Source: Meconema thalassinum (Eukaryota; Arthropoda; Insecta; Orthoptera; Tettigoniidae). Taken from it: a DNA stretch of 64,000 bases. Shown here piece after piece: positions 52,796 to 64,000 of the stretch. The stretch is from the NCBI GenBank assembly GCA_946902985.2, contig OX336388.2, positions 226,446,467-226,510,466 on the forward strand, in the 5' to 3' direction. A model generated the notes under the pieces. The model saw only the letters and a program-made list of their open reading frames with translations. It had not been told where the DNA came from and made no database searches. How positions within the stretch are numbered: position 1 is the stretch's first letter; every line of letters starts with the position of its first letter. A program made the translations under genes and the position numbers.

Positions 52796-53668
52796 CGGAT
52801 TGTCGCCATGTTGGATTTTGCTATAAGTGAAGGACGTAGTGAGTGATGCGTTACCGGTAACTTAGTCGTGGTTTGGGCATGGTGTTCCAGACCCTGCTGA
52901 TGAGCCAGACTTGGCGTAAACCAAACAACAGACACCTGAAAGATTTCCTGGAAGGTGTTTTCATGTTTCAAATTAAATGCCTGTCCTAGCACGTAAGGCT
53001 ATAGAAGTAGATCAATTTTTAAATCATCTGTTATCCTCACAGCATGCATTTGCATCAAATGGATATAATTCGTGCACTATTTTTGCTGTACCTTGTATGT
53101 ACCTCCCTCTCCCATGTGCAATGTACTGTTTTCACATTTCAAAATCCGGTGTTTTAATCATTCGTCCAGAGTGTGAGTGAAGAGTATTATGAGTGAGGGG
53201 TGCAGAGTTGCCAATAAAACACCTCTTGATGAGAGTCGAGTGTGTTGGCAGGCTTGGTGCCTGCCTCTCTCAATGGAAAATATTATCGCAGCACGACCAC
53301 TTGAAAATGGAAACAACACCAGGGCAGTCATTCAAAAAGTGAAACATGGGATATCAATGGAAGAGCTACCGCGCTCGTTACCTGCAAACAGGGGAGGACG
53401 AGTGGAATGGCACAAATTTGGCGACAACAAAAAAAAGTGGGGTGAAGTTGATGGACAGTACAAAAAAAAAGCAAAATCAAAATTATCTTTTTTTTTAGTT
53501 TAATTCTTTCTCTTCCTCAGGCTGTTGTCTGTCTAGCAGTGGTAATTATGTTTTAACGTGCGAAACATTTAGGTCATCTCACCAAATGATATAGTAAATA
53601 GTAAATATCAACATGACATGTGAACTACAACTAAAATTGGTTTATTATTATTGTTGTTGTTTGAATCT
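52796..53668. other. Mostly unique sequence, no recognised gene
   Basis: A plus-strand frame at 53177-53503 (108 residues, with ENGNNTRAVIQKVKHGISME and a Lys-rich end) has no recognised motif; single-copy and uncertain. An (ATT/GTT) run follows near 53640-53660. Confidence 0.4.
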
Positions 53669-54324
53669 TCAGTCTTTTGACTGGTATGATGCAGCTCTCC
53701 ATATCTCCCTGTCCTGAGCTAATCGTTTCATCTCTACATAGCTACCACACCCTACATCTGAGGCAATCTGTTTAACATATCCTAACCTAGGTCTACCCCT
53801 ACAGTTCTTGCCCTCGACCCTTCCTTCCATAACTAAGCTGGGTGTCTTAGTATGTGTCCTACCAACCTATGTCTTCTCTTCATTAGCAGTCGCCAGAAAC
53901 ATCTCTCCTCTCCCACTCGTCTTAATACCTCTTCGTTTGTAAGCCTATCTACCCATCTGATCTTCATCATTCTCCTGTAACACCACATTTCAAATGCTTC
54001 AATTCTCCTCTTTTCTGTTGCATCAATAGTCCAAGTTTCACTTCCATAGAGCGCCACGCTCCAGACAAAGGCTTTCAAAAATGACTTCCTTATACCTAAA
54101 TCTATATTCGATGTCAACAGATTCCTTTTCTGTAGAAAGGCTTTCCTTCCCTGAGCTAACCTACTTTTTATATCCTCTTTGCTTCGTCCATCACTGGTTA
54201 TTTTGCTTCCTAAGTAACACACGTCTCCTACTTCCTTTAGTTTTTCACCTGCCAATTTGATGTCCATAGAGGTTTCTGATTTAACTGAGTAACACTTGTA
54301 AATATAATCACAGTCGGGATTCAA
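53669..54324 (-). pseudogene. LINE reverse-transcriptase C-terminal fragment, frameshifted
   Basis: The minus strand gives ETSMDIKLAGEKLKEVGDVC, ITSDGRSKEDIKSRLAQGRK, FVWSVALYGSETWTIDATEK and VGHILRHP, then shifts frame near 53835-53850 and continues with CRGRPRLGYVKQIASDV and YVEMKRLAQDR to the stop at 53669-53671. It is the same LINE family as 51060-51762, in opposite orientation. Confidence 0.88.
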
Positions 54325-54628
54325 AAACCTCCGTGGCTAAGGCGGCAGCAAGCCGGCCTCTCACCGCTGGGTCCGTGGCTCAAATCCCGGTCAGTCTATG
54401 TGAGATTTGTGCTGGGCAAAGTGGAGGCAGACAGGTTTTTCTCCGGGTACTCCGGTTTTCCCTGTCACAATTTCATTCCAGCAACACTCTCAACTATCAT
54501 ATAATTTCATCTGTCATTCATTTAATCATTGCGATAGTGCGACAGGCTTCGGCAGCCGGCACAGTTCATACTCTCGTCGCTAGATGGGGGCTTCATTCAT
54601 CCATTCCTGACCCGGTTGGTCGACTGGT
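54325..54628 (+). mobile_element. tRNA-derived SINE, family S3
   Basis: The head has A-box-like CCTCCGTGGCTAAGGCGGCA and B-box-like GTGGCTCAAATCCCGGTCAG. The body includes GTTTTTCTCCGGGTACTCCG and CGACAGGCTTCGGCAGCCGG. It abuts family S4 directly. It follows a LINE fragment on the opposite strand. Confidence 0.75.
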
Positions 54629-54632
54629 TTAG

Positions 54633-55140
54633 CGGCTTCGGTGGTGTAGTTGGTAGCATGCTGAGCTTCTATGCCCAAGATCTTGGCTTCAAACCCGGCT
54701 GAAGTCGTCGTATTTTTAACGGCGTTTAAAATCCCTCAGTATGCCTTCCTTCGGAGGAGAAGTAAAGCCGGCGGTCCCATGTCATAGATTTATGGCATGA
54801 AAAAGAACCTTTCCACTAACACTTGCGTGAAGCTAAATTTTCAGGTTGGTATTGATAACGCTCTATTAGTTCCAACGTTCGGCGCCAGGTGCTGACTGCA
54901 TGCCACCTGGTAGGCAAGTCCGCAAGCTAGGTGTCGTGGACGGTAGCATTTGGTAGCAAAAGTAGGAACTACTTGAAATTACTGTCTGCGGTCCTTACTT
55001 GAATTAAAATCAGGTAAGACACACTAATACAGTCATCAAAATTAACACCGATTATCAGACAGATTCTACACACACCCAAAGTACACGGGGCTACATGACC
55101 GCGTTGTCGCAGCCCCTAAACTAAGGAACCAACCAACCAT
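54633..55140 (+). mobile_element. tRNA-derived SINE, family S4, copy 1 (most complete)
   Basis: The head has A-box-like GGTGGTGTAGTTGGTAGCAT and B-box-like TTGGCTTCAAACCCGGCTGA. Body blocks are CTTCCTTCGGAGGAG and GCGGTCCCATGTCATAG. The long 3' part includes AACACCGATTATCAGACAGA and ACCCAAAGTACACGGGGCTA, ending in CCAA repeats. At ~508 bp it is long for a SINE; the 3' part may be a LINE-derived tail. Other copies are at 5843-6330 and 42241-42390. Confidence 0.8.
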
Positions 55141-55312
55141 GGGTCGACTGGAAGCAGGTTGTGGATTTTGATTTTTCGGGATTCAAATCCGAATCACTTG
55201 CAGGTATCTAGTCATTTCCTCAGACCGGACAAAATGTTCAAGTCTTGGATGGAGAGGCGCTGTGCACAACACTTTCCACTAGGGTTGGTACATTTTCATT
55301 TACCGAATGATT
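55141..55312. other. Short gap between SINEs
   Basis: Nothing recognised; one GATTCAAATCCGAATC-type phrase near 55180 could be a lone B-box remnant. Confidence 0.4.
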
Positions 55313-55390
55313 GCCACGGTGGGTGAGTGGTTATCGTGTCGGACTACCAACCCCAAACTTGTGGGTTCGCTCCTGACCGTGGTATGTATA
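55313..55390 (+). mobile_element. SINE family S1, head-only fragment
   Basis: GCCACGGTGGGTGAGTGG, ATCGTGTCGGACTACCAACC and GTGGGTTCGCTCCTGACCGT match the tRNA-like head of the SINE at 29828-30211. The body is missing; sequence changes to a mariner-like fragment right after GTGGTA. Confidence 0.85.
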
Positions 55391-55833
55391 AGGTGCGTTC
55401 TAAAATTATCGAGCCGGAGGTTGGAATGCACAAACCGGTGACGACACCGGCTAATCGTGGCGTATGTAAAGAGGTGTGGTTCACACCAGAGCGTGGAAGT
55501 TCACAGCCCGTCGCTAGAGGGCACATGAGCACGTCACGTGACGATACAAAGCGAGCAGCAGCATGCATAAAACGTCCAACCAAGACAGTAGGCCATTCGA
55601 CATGCTTCCTGGTGTGGTTGAAAACTGTGGGGCACCCATTGGGCACACACTTTCCGCAAGTGCAGTCGGTTCTTCATGATGGTGTGCACACTTCCGACGC
55701 TCAATCCGACCACAGCGGCTATGGCGTTCACTGTCACTCGACGGTCCTGGGTAATGAGTGCATCAACCATCTGGACGTTGTCATCGGTAATACAAGGGGG
55801 TGCCCACACTGAGACATTGCTGAAAAGCCACAT
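55384..55833 (-). pseudogene. mariner-like transposase N-terminal fragment
   Basis: The minus strand encodes DDNVQMVDALITQDRRVTVN, IAAVVGLSVGSVHTIM and LRKVCAQWVPHSFQPHQ, the second helix-turn-helix and linker of mariner transposases. The catalytic domain is absent. A TA at 55385-55386 adjoins the fragment. The end near 55390 (ATAAGGTGCGTTCTAAAATT) may be part of a terminal repeat. Confidence 0.78.
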
Positions 55834-57440
55834 TTTACTCTAGCCTGTGCCAACAGACAAATGTACTGCATTCACCAAGGGATGGCAAACAGGCCTAATT
55901 TTATTAGATAAAGCATCAAGTATTAATGCAACACATTTAGAGAAATTCGCTCTCCTAGGCTATGTGTGACAATCTTGGCCATGGAGGAAAGAAAGGAAGG
56001 AGATGCCTTCGCTGCGCTGCCTGGCGCAAGCTGCTGAAGTCAAACGGCTCGCCCACTTTGGTTGCAAGAAAATGGCTGTCCCTATGCTTAAAGCCGTAAA
56101 CCACTCCAACTAGTGATGGATTTTAGTGGCATAAAACTGCATTGACAAGTCAATATTTTTTCTTGGACAGGCAGAATACACTATGTACTTCACGGTACTT
56201 GGCACAAATAAGCTGCGTTATCGTTTTAAAAGCCAATTTAAATATAAATATGAGAGCACCTTTGCGAGGCTAGTTTTGTAAGGAAGACGCGGCAAAACGT
56301 AATAATACGCTGAAACACTGATTACATTGAATACAGGTGTCTGAAGATGCGAGTTATACCAAAGAAGGAACATCTTGGGAATTAAGGATGCCAAACTAAC
56401 TACGGTATTTACACCAAATTGAGTTTTATGTTCATATTGGTGTCGAGGCATTCATCAATTTTTAGGCCTAATTTCGAGCACATCCACTTTCACTCATTGG
56501 TCGTACACATTTTGATATTCAAGAATACGTACCTCAAAATTAATAAACAGAAAAATTAAAAAAAGGACGCATATTTGCACAAAAATATGGTATAGCCTAT
56601 ACGTTTCGGTACCGTACGGTAATTTCTTTGTGGGGGGTAGAAACTTGACGATTAGCCTCGAATTGATTAATTACGTAGGCCTACCGTAATTATTGACCGA
56701 CAGCCGTTTGATAATTTGGGATTTGCAGAGGAATGTTTTTTTTTTTTTGGTATATAGGGTAGGCCTCCACATGCTGAGATTAGAATTGAAGAGTTTTTTA
56801 AATAACTTATCAATACTGTTATTACGTTTCCAAAGTTGCATAACCGGAGCGCGATAAAAACCTGGGCCAAAATAAGGTTTACCCATGCACATTGCCTAAT
56901 GCAAGTCACAGAACACCGAATAAGAGTTCAGGTTACGCCCACTTTGGTTGCAGCGCTTGGCTTCACTCAAACGAGTTCAGGGCATCTCCTCTTATTCTTT
57001 TCTCCATGATGTTGACTGAGTTCTGTCCCTCTGAGTAACGGCAAGTAAAACAGCGAGTGGCTAATTATAGCACTGAATTAGTCGTCAGATTTACCTACGC
57101 AGGCAAGCGCAGGTATGAAGGAATTTCTTTTGACATAAGACAACATTAATTCTCTATTATTCTCATCCAATCCAAGCGAAAGCAAATAGGAAAATAACAA
57201 GAAACGCGAAAGACGCAGATCTTAGCAAAACTAAACTTATTAAAAAAAATCCAGTTCATCATTGTATTCTGTAAAACTATCCGCAAATTAACTCTTAACA
57301 TTATTTGCAGTTTACCCGCTATCCGCGCTGGGCTTTAGCGATGGCTCTAACAAGGAAGATATTGTACTGTCACACTCTGCGGTGTTAGGAACCGCGCAGA
57401 AATGTGCTGAAGTTAATTAAAACCGTTCTATAAAAGAACA
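55834..57440. other. Intergenic, no gene seen
   Basis: Unique-looking AT-rich sequence; a 14-base T run near 56737. No coding or repeat structure recognised. Confidence 0.5.
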
Positions 57441-57728
57441 CATGTCATAAAATTGTCCGCAGTCTGTCTCTTGTCTACAATCCTTCTGTCTGTCTGTCCG
57501 TCAGCCTGTCATTCCTCTCTCTTATTCATGTCGTCTGTCCGTCTCACTCACGTCTCTGTATGTCTAATGTCTCGCTTAATCTCTCTCTCCCTCCATCGCA
57601 CTTTTATTGTCAATTACCAATTGTACCCGACTTCGCCCGGGTGAAAACTCTCCTTCCTCCCTGTGTCCCTGTCTCTCTGTTATCCTCCCCCAGGGGACAC
57701 ACAAGGTTCAAGAAAATCCATCACCCAA
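57441..57728. repeat. Pyrimidine-rich low-complexity tract
   Basis: GTCTGTCTGTCCGTCAGCCT- and CTCTCTCCCTCC-like words dominate. A CGACTTCGCCCGGGTGAAAA phrase near 57631 resembles a common opening or ending phrase of non-autonomous arthropod elements, but no limits are clear. Confidence 0.6.
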
Positions 57729-59130
57729 CAAGAAGTTCCGTGACGGACTAAAGAGCCTACTTTTCTTAAAATTTAAGATTCATGGCAATGATTAATCTAT
57801 ATGGATCTATCTAGAATAATGACGAAATTTAGTTGGTAACATCGACATTTCTAATTAGTTCGAAATACCGTATAACTGGCATAATGCAGCCTAATAGAGC
57901 ACTACAGTTGGCAGCCCTGGTGACTGAATATAGGCCTATTCTTAGTTCCATCTCTTAAGGTACAAAATACAAAATTTGGTTGAAGTCCAATAGATAGCAT
58001 GGACGTCACATGCAGTTAAACATTGGATCTAACAGCGCGCGTAAAATCATTTTGGCAACAATGTCATGCATGGATTAGTCAGGAATAATTTGAAATAATA
58101 TGATCTATTATTGTGCCAACTTTGAGTGAAATCCATTAGTTAGTATAGAAGTTACATGCATTTTAAAATTAGACCTATCAGCGGGCTTAGAATCATGTTG
58201 GCAGCACTGACGTATATTAGTTACTCCAAATTAATCTAGAATGCCAGGTAATATACGTGTGCAAAGATTAGAGATAGTGGCTTGCATACTTTCAGATATA
58301 TTGATATTAGGGTAACAAAAATAGAGACAGCATTTATTAACAGTTGGCAGCCTTGGTTGCTCTTAAGAATACCCATAGTCATATCTGTTATGGTACACAT
58401 AGCACATACGAAATTTGGTAGAAATCCAAATGATAGTATGGAAATTATGTATTTAAATTTGGACCTCTCAGCAGGCTTAGGATCATGTTGGTAGCACTGA
58501 CGTATATAAGTTACTCCAAATTAATACAGAATGTCAGGTACTATAGGTGGGCATAGTTAAAGCTGTCGGCTTGCATACTTTCTGATATATTGGTATTTGG
58601 ATAAATGAAATTGAGAGCATTTATTAACAGTTGGCAGCCCTGGTGGCTCTTAAGAATACGCTCAGTCATATCTGATCATGTACACATAGCACATCCGAAA
58701 TTTGGTTGAATTCCAATTGATAGTGCAGAAGTTATATGCATTTAAAAATTGGACCTATCAGCAGGCTTATAATCATTTTGGCAACACTGCCATGTATGGC
58801 CTCCTGGAAATTAAACTGAAATAGTATTATCTATACGTGTGCCAATTTTGAAATAGCTCCCAGTCATACCTTCCAAGATTTAACGTGGAGCTCAAATTTC
58901 AATTACGATTTTTCAGCAGTTGGTAGCAGTGACATCATTTTCAAATACGGCCTTGAGATATTCAGGTATAGATCTTTACTCCTACCAAATTTCGTTTTGA
59001 TTGCTGCAGTCGGTTAGGAGTTGATAGGGGGACACACACACACAGCCAGCCAGACAGACACACATTTGCCCGGATCGATCTCATAAGTCTACTTTTTCCT
59101 CATTTTTGCAAAATGTGAAAAGTAGGCTAA
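57729..59130 (+). mobile_element. DINE-1/Helentron-like element, family B copy 2 (B2)
   Basis: Complete: starts CAAGAAGTTCCGTGACGGAC, AAGAGCCTACTTTTC, has a ~300-bp internal module in two to three copies (CAGCATTTATTAACAGTTGG at about 58327 and 58616), a GACACACACACACAGCCAGC microsatellite, and a terminal hairpin ending GAAAAGTAGGCTAA. Confidence 0.85.
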
Positions 59131-59219
59131 TAAGTTTATGGTCATCCTGACATACGGTGTTCAAGGTGTTTGTGTGTGTGTGCATTTGGAAACGTACGGT
59201 ATGTACTTACGTAGGATGC

Positions 59220-59620
59220 CACTAGATGGTTTATGTAAACAACAGTGTGGGTCTGAGCATCCCCCCACGTTCAGTGTGTGAGTGAGAGCGTCACACAATG
59301 GAAGTCAACAAGCAGGAGCTTCATTCTTTATTCGCCTGATCTGAGCCCATGTGACTATGATCTAATCCCCAAAGTCAAGAAGCCAATACGTGGACGACAG
59401 TTTGTTAACATAGAAGACATCGTAACAGCATTTCGGAGGGAGGTGTTACACGTTAGCGATACACATGCAGCGCCTGCACCACCGCTGGCAACGCACAGTA
59501 GACACCTTGGGTGATTATTTCTAAGTTCTGTAAACAGTGGAGACCTGCCCTTTGTACGTAGTCTTGTGTATTTGCTGTCTATACCATAATAAAACAATGT
59601 TTACCAATGGCCTGTACCTA
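59220..59620 (+). pseudogene. mariner-like transposase C-terminal fragment
   Basis: The plus strand encodes LYSPDLSPCDYDLIPKVKKP and IRGRQFVNIEDIVTAFRREV. YSPDLSPCDYDL carries the third catalytic Asp region of mariner transposases (the D34D signature). The preceding domains are lost and the frame drifts at the end. Probably unrelated in copy to the N-terminal fragment at 55384-55833, which is on the other strand. Confidence 0.85.
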
Positions 59621-59895
59621 CGAGCATCTCCTGACGTCAGAATTTATCTTCAGGAACAATGCATACGTACATGCCCTATATTTCCAAGTGCATATCGTAG
59701 ATTTTGCATGTTGTCTCCCGTTCGCGAATCTAATTTAAATACATTGAATTTATTTAATTGAGAAATTAAACGTTTGCGTAAGCTTTAAGCATAATGCCAT
59801 TTGTAGCTTTTCAGTCGGTCAACAGGACAGTGCCCAATGAATGGGCTGTGAGGAGTAATTCACCAAGTTAAGTAAACTTTATAGCCTAATTGTTT
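59621..59895. other. Short intergenic gap
   Basis: Nothing recognised. Confidence 0.5.
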
Positions 59896-61255
59896 TTAGC
59901 CTACTTTTCACATTTTGCAAAAATGAGAAAAAAGCAGACTTATGAGATAGATCCGGGAAAATGTCTGTCTGTCTGTCTGTCCTTCTGTCTGGCTGACTGT
60001 GTGGCTCCTAAACGGCTGCAGAAATCGAAACCAAATTTAGTATGAGTAAAGATGTATACCGGAATATCTCACGTCCATATTTGAAAATGATGTTAGTGCT
60101 ACCAACTGCTGATAAAACGAACCTGAAATTTGAGCTCCATGTTGGATATCCTGGAAGGTATGAATGGGAGCTATTTCGAAATTGCCACACATGTAGATAA
60201 CACTATTTCAGTTTAATTTCCAGGAGACCATACATGACAGTGTTGCCAAAATAATTTTAAGTCTTCTGATAAGTCCAATTTTTAAATGCCTATAACGTCT
60301 ACACTATCAATTGGATTTCAACCACAGACATGACTGAGCGTATTCTTAAGAACCACCAGGCCTGCCAACTGTAATTAATTGCTCTCTCTATTCTTTTATC
60401 CAAATACCAATATATCAAAAAGTATGCAAGCCTACAACTTTAAACTATGCACACGTATAGAACCTGACATTTTAGATTAATTTTGGAGTAACTTATATAC
60501 TTCAGTTCTACCAACATGATTCTAAGCCTGCTGATAGGGCCAATTTTTAAATACATGTAACTTCTATACTATCAGTTGGATTTAAACCTAATTTCGTATG
60601 TGCTATGTGTAACATAACGGATATGACTAGAAGTGTTCTTAAGAGCAATTATGACTGCCAACTGTTAATAAATGCTGTTTTTTTTAACCCTAATATCAAT
60701 ATTTCAGAAAGTATGCAATTCAACAGCCCTAAACTTTCCACACGTGTAGCACCTGACACTCTAGATAATTTGGACTAATTAATATAAGTCAGTGCTGCCA
60801 ACATGATTCTATGCCTGCTGATAAGTCCAATTTTAAAATACATGTAACTTCTATACTAACAAATGGATTTCGTCCAAAATTGGCACAAAAAGATATCATA
60901 ATATTTCAGATTATTTATGACCAGCACTCGCATGACATTGTTGCCAACATGCTTTTACGCGTGCTGATAGATCCAATGTCTAACTGCATGTAACGTCGAT
61001 TGGATTTCAACCAATTTTTTTTATTCTGTACCTTAAGAGACGGAACTAAGAATATATTCAGTCACTAGGGCTGCCAACTGTAATGCTCTATTAGGCTACA
61101 TTATACAAGGTATATTTAGAACTAATTAGACATTTCTATATTATCAACTTAATTTCGTCATTATTCTAGATAGTTTCATATACTGTAGATTAATCATTGC
61201 CGTGAAACTTAATTTTAAGAAAAGTAGGCTCTTTAGTTCGACACGGAACATCTTG
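59896..61255 (-). mobile_element. DINE-1/Helentron-like element, family B copy 3 (B3)
   Basis: On the minus strand it starts CAAGATGTTCCGTGTCGAAC, AAGAGCCTACTTTTC and ends with the hairpin and GTAGGCTAA. It carries a GTCTGTCTGTCTGTCCTTCT microsatellite near 59966 and modules matching B1 and B2. Confidence 0.85.
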
Positions 61256-61513
61256 TTTTCTAGTGCATGCTAAAATTAGTTAATTGATTTATTATTAGTT
61301 ACAGTGTGTTATACTTTATTCATGTAATTCACAAAACAAACCTAACGTATAACGATATTCAAATTGCGAATCGTATCATAGTCACACAACGACTCACTAC
61401 TGTACAAAGTGGTATATATACGTTAGTGAAAATTTCAACAGAGATCAGAATCTGGTGATGGCCACTTGAGAGTTGAAACGCGTGGCTTAATCCTAAATTG
61501 CCACATTTAATTG
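61256..61513. other. Short intergenic gap
   Basis: AT-rich; nothing recognised. Confidence 0.5.
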
Positions 61514-61895
61514 TGATAATAATAATATAGTATGGCCTCGGGTGCGAGGTGCAAACTTCGTTTTTTGATACCCAGTGGGCAGCTTGGATGTCGTATTTTG
61601 TCGTTCTTTGGAGAGCTATGGAAGTCAAGGAGAATAGATATCTAAGCTACTTGACACTATATCGCTTTCTAGTAGGAAAATGAGGAACTTTGTGTTGGCG
61701 GAAAATGCCGAGGTTAATTTTGCCATCATGAACATGGCCCACTGAATTCAAATGGGTTCTTTAACATACCAACAACGTATGACATGCGTGCTGAGATTTT
61801 TGTCGCCTTTCAAAAATCACTTACCACGGCCAGGAGCGAACCTGTAAGCTTGGGGTTGGTAGTCCGACACGATAACCATTCACCCACCGTTGCAA
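61514..61895 (-). mobile_element. tRNA-derived SINE, family S1, copy 3
   Basis: Full-length reverse-strand copy. The head has GGTGGGTGAATGGTTATCGT and ACAGGTTCGCTCCTGGCC, the body CAAAGAACCCATTTGAATTC and CCGCCAACACAAAGTTCCTC, and the tail AATATTATTATTATC. It is similar in length to the copy in the polymerase gene. Confidence 0.9.
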
Positions 61896-61904
61896 GCTAA
61901 CGTA

Positions 61905-62535
61905 TTAGCCTACTTTCGATTTTTTCAAAAAATGAAAGTAGACTTATGAGATCTACACAGGCCAAAAATTGTGTGAGTCTGTGTGTGTGTACTATAAATG
62001 TCTGTCCCCCCCCTCCCCCTATCAATTCGAACACGGTGAAACCGAATTGAATGAAATTTGGTACAAAGATAGCACTAGCAAAGGGCACCTCAGTGTCATG
62101 TTTTATATTGCCGCCATCTTGACGGAAACGTAATGGCGGCCTGCCAAATTTTAAAAGCTTAAATCAAATTATGACCAACCAAATAATCGGATCTCTACCA
62201 AATTTAGTAACAATATGCCTTCATGCGGGAAACATATTTTGACCAAACTACAAGATCATAAGCCCAATCGATTTTAGATGGCGGCCATGTATGTGTGCAA
62301 ATCGATTCTCCCTATCAATTCAAACACGGTAAAACCGAATTGAACGAAATTTGGTACAGAGGTAGCACTAGCAAAGGGAACCTCATATTCATGTTTAATA
62401 TCCGTATAACACGTTGTATTTCAACAAGCTACTTCAACCAACGTTCAATTATACTCCTTGAAAAGGACAAAGAGTTATAAAAATACCCATGCACTTTGGA
62501 GAAAGTAGGCTATATGTTCTTTACTGAACATCTTG
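61905..62535 (-). mobile_element. DINE-1/Helentron-like element, family A copy 3 (A3)
   Basis: On the minus strand it starts CAAGATGTTCAGTAAAGAAC and ends GAAAGTAGGCTAA. At 631 bp it is the shortest family A copy, containing about one and a half 293-bp modules. Confidence 0.85.
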
Positions 62536-62639
62536 GTGTTTTTTTCAGGACTGAAGGTTATTTACATATATATATCATGGACACAATCGTGTTGACCGAC
62601 TGAAATGCTACAAAAGGCAACACTGAAAGGAATGGTTTT

Positions 62640-63460
62640 AAATTTTTACATTTAAGCATTGTGTCTACCAGTGGCTTAGGAGGATTTAATGAATGTTCGG
62701 CATATTGTATGCCTTCATTAGATTGACCCCCAGGGGCTCACATCTAGTGGGATGTGGGTTGGCGACCAAGGGACCCCAGCTGAGTCCGGCATTGTTTCAA
62801 CTTACTGGTGTCGGGGTCCTCTCCGTCTTCTTTCCTGTTGACCTCTATTGGTCAACTCTTGATCTCTTCCGACCCCTACGGCATTAGAGTATCCGAGGGA
62901 GTCTCTTCCTTTCCCGCCTCACTTTGCCCTTGTCTCATCTCTCCTGATACCCCCATTCTTCGAGCCTTCTTTTTCTTTTCATGTTTTCACCTGCCTTCTG
63001 CACAAGGACCTCAAAGAGGCAGGGTGTATGTTGCCCCACCACTTCTGGTGCACCCCGGATAGTGCTACTCCCACAAGGGATCACGGCTGGTGAGTATTGG
63101 TGTTAGTGACCCCGCGGGATTCCTGAGCTGGGTCCGTTTGGTCCCATCTTTCCTCTGACCTTGGAGCGGGCTTTCTCCTCTTTCCCTTACCTATCTGTCT
63201 TTCATGGCTCTCCTACCTTCCAAGTCCCTCAATCCTCATTCTTCGAGGTTTGAGGGCATTTCTTTTCTCCCTGTCCGTTATTTGCCTTATCCTTTATTTG
63301 TTTACCATTTCTTCTTCTAGTTTGTAAGTCTGTAGTTAATATTAGTTATAGTTTTCATTGTCATCTCATCTTTCACTATCACCTAAACCATTAGGGGTCG
63401 ATAACCTAGATGTTAGGCCCCTTTAAACAAGAATTGTCATCATCATCATCATCACCATCA
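62640..63460 (+). mobile_element. LINE 3' untranslated-region fragment
   Basis: GC-richer, pyrimidine-rich sequence with CATTCTTCGAG phrases (about 62954 and 63238), ending in TAGGGGTCGATAACCTAGAT, GTTAGGCCCCTTTAAACAAG and a (CAT)n tail at 63438-63461. From memory, a GTCGATGACCTAGATGTTAG-type ending with a CAT repeat is the 3' end of an abundant insect LINE. No coding sequence remains. Confidence 0.6.
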
Positions 63461-63461
63461 T

Positions 63462-64000
63462 TACATTGAGGTATACCACGTCTGATTTTATCTCACTTCC
63501 CTCACTGGTCCAGTCATATCCAAGTCGACAACAACCATTTGTATAGTGGTACACCACTGTATTCCAAACAGACTATCCGATATTATACGTCATTGTACGT
63601 CCAATTTGTCCCGTACTTGTTAGTGACGCTGTATCACGATAAATCGAAGCAATCCCACCCCCACCTCAACCCCTGCCTGCCTGCACCATATCAACCCTTC
63701 AAAAAAAATGACTAGGAGATGGGGTTGGTTTTCAATTCTGCATCAGTGCCTCAATTCAGTTTATTCCATACAAATCACTCACACCCCCTTCTCTCTCAGT
63801 CTCATTTTTTTTAGCATCCCCTCTTTATTTTTTACTTTTTATCCTGTTCAATACGAACCCACAATATGGCACATTGGTCGGTCGGTCGCATGAATGAATA
63901 TAATCGAAATATTGGATGGAGTAGGAATTATTGTAGCAGTGACATAAATAGGTTATAAAATTCAACCCCATTTTTTTTTGGGCATGTATATAATGCTACT
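63462..64000. other. Intergenic, no gene seen
   Basis: No recognised motif or repeat boundary. Confidence 0.5.

Noticed and set aside
53177..53503. 108-residue plus-strand frame as a possible gene
   Set aside because: No motif, Lys-rich low-complexity end, no supporting context; left as uncertain intergenic sequence.
55327..55812. 161-residue plus-strand frame
   Set aside because: Crosses a SINE head and the antisense of a mariner fragment.

Overview
This window is repeat-dense eukaryotic DNA. I see no convincing host protein-coding gene, rRNA gene or intact tRNA gene. The transposon mix (Polinton/Maverick, Jockey-type and other LINEs, a Penelope fragment, mariner fragments, several tRNA-derived SINEs, DINE-1-like non-autonomous elements) suggests an arthropod, plausibly a large-genome insect. 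That assignment is inference; nothing here names a species.

The centrepiece is a complete but broken Polinton/Maverick (polintovirus-like) provirus at 14366-37497. It has about 1.75 kb terminal inverted repeats, AGTAGGGGGG / CCCCCCTACT ends and a perfect 6-bp target duplication, TATACC, at 14360-14365 and 37498-37503. Without later insertions it would be about 17.4 kb. On the minus strand from the left it carries a DDE integrase with a chromodomain, a conserved acidic Polinton protein and an FtsK/HerA-type packaging ATPase. On the plus strand follow a fibre-like protein with three phage-tail-fibre-like repeats, a basic pVI/pX-like protein, an adenain-like protease, a minor capsid (penton-like) protein, a small ORF, a double-jelly-roll major capsid protein, a BIR (inhibitor-of-apoptosis-like) protein, two unrecognised proteins and a parvovirus-type phospholipase A2 protein. 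A protein-primed-type family B DNA polymerase reads in from the right on the minus strand. Together these are replication, integration, packaging, maturation, shell, entry and possibly host-death-suppression functions. Three genes are broken: the protease by a Jockey-like LINE, the minor capsid gene by a frameshift, and the polymerase by a SINE.

The Polinton lies inside a ~165-bp tandem array (12326-14365 and 37498-37800), which is flanked on both sides by AAAT/AGAT microsatellite. The right Polinton repeat was invaded by a non-autonomous element (35123-37220) that itself holds a SINE. This gives a five-level nest, with the intact left repeat serving as the empty-site record.

The flanks (1-12.2 kb and 37.9-64 kb) are mostly three related families of elements. 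Their ends run from CAAG(A/T)(A/T)GTTC...GAAC...AGCCTAyTTT to a terminal hairpin ending GTAGGCTAA or ATAGGCTAA. They resemble Helentron-associated elements such as DINE-1: family A (3 copies), B (5) and C (3). Between them lie LINE C-terminal fragments, SINEs, an uncharacterised ~760-bp repeat in three copies, a long foldback element, a piggyBac-like element, mariner pieces and stretches with nothing recognisable.
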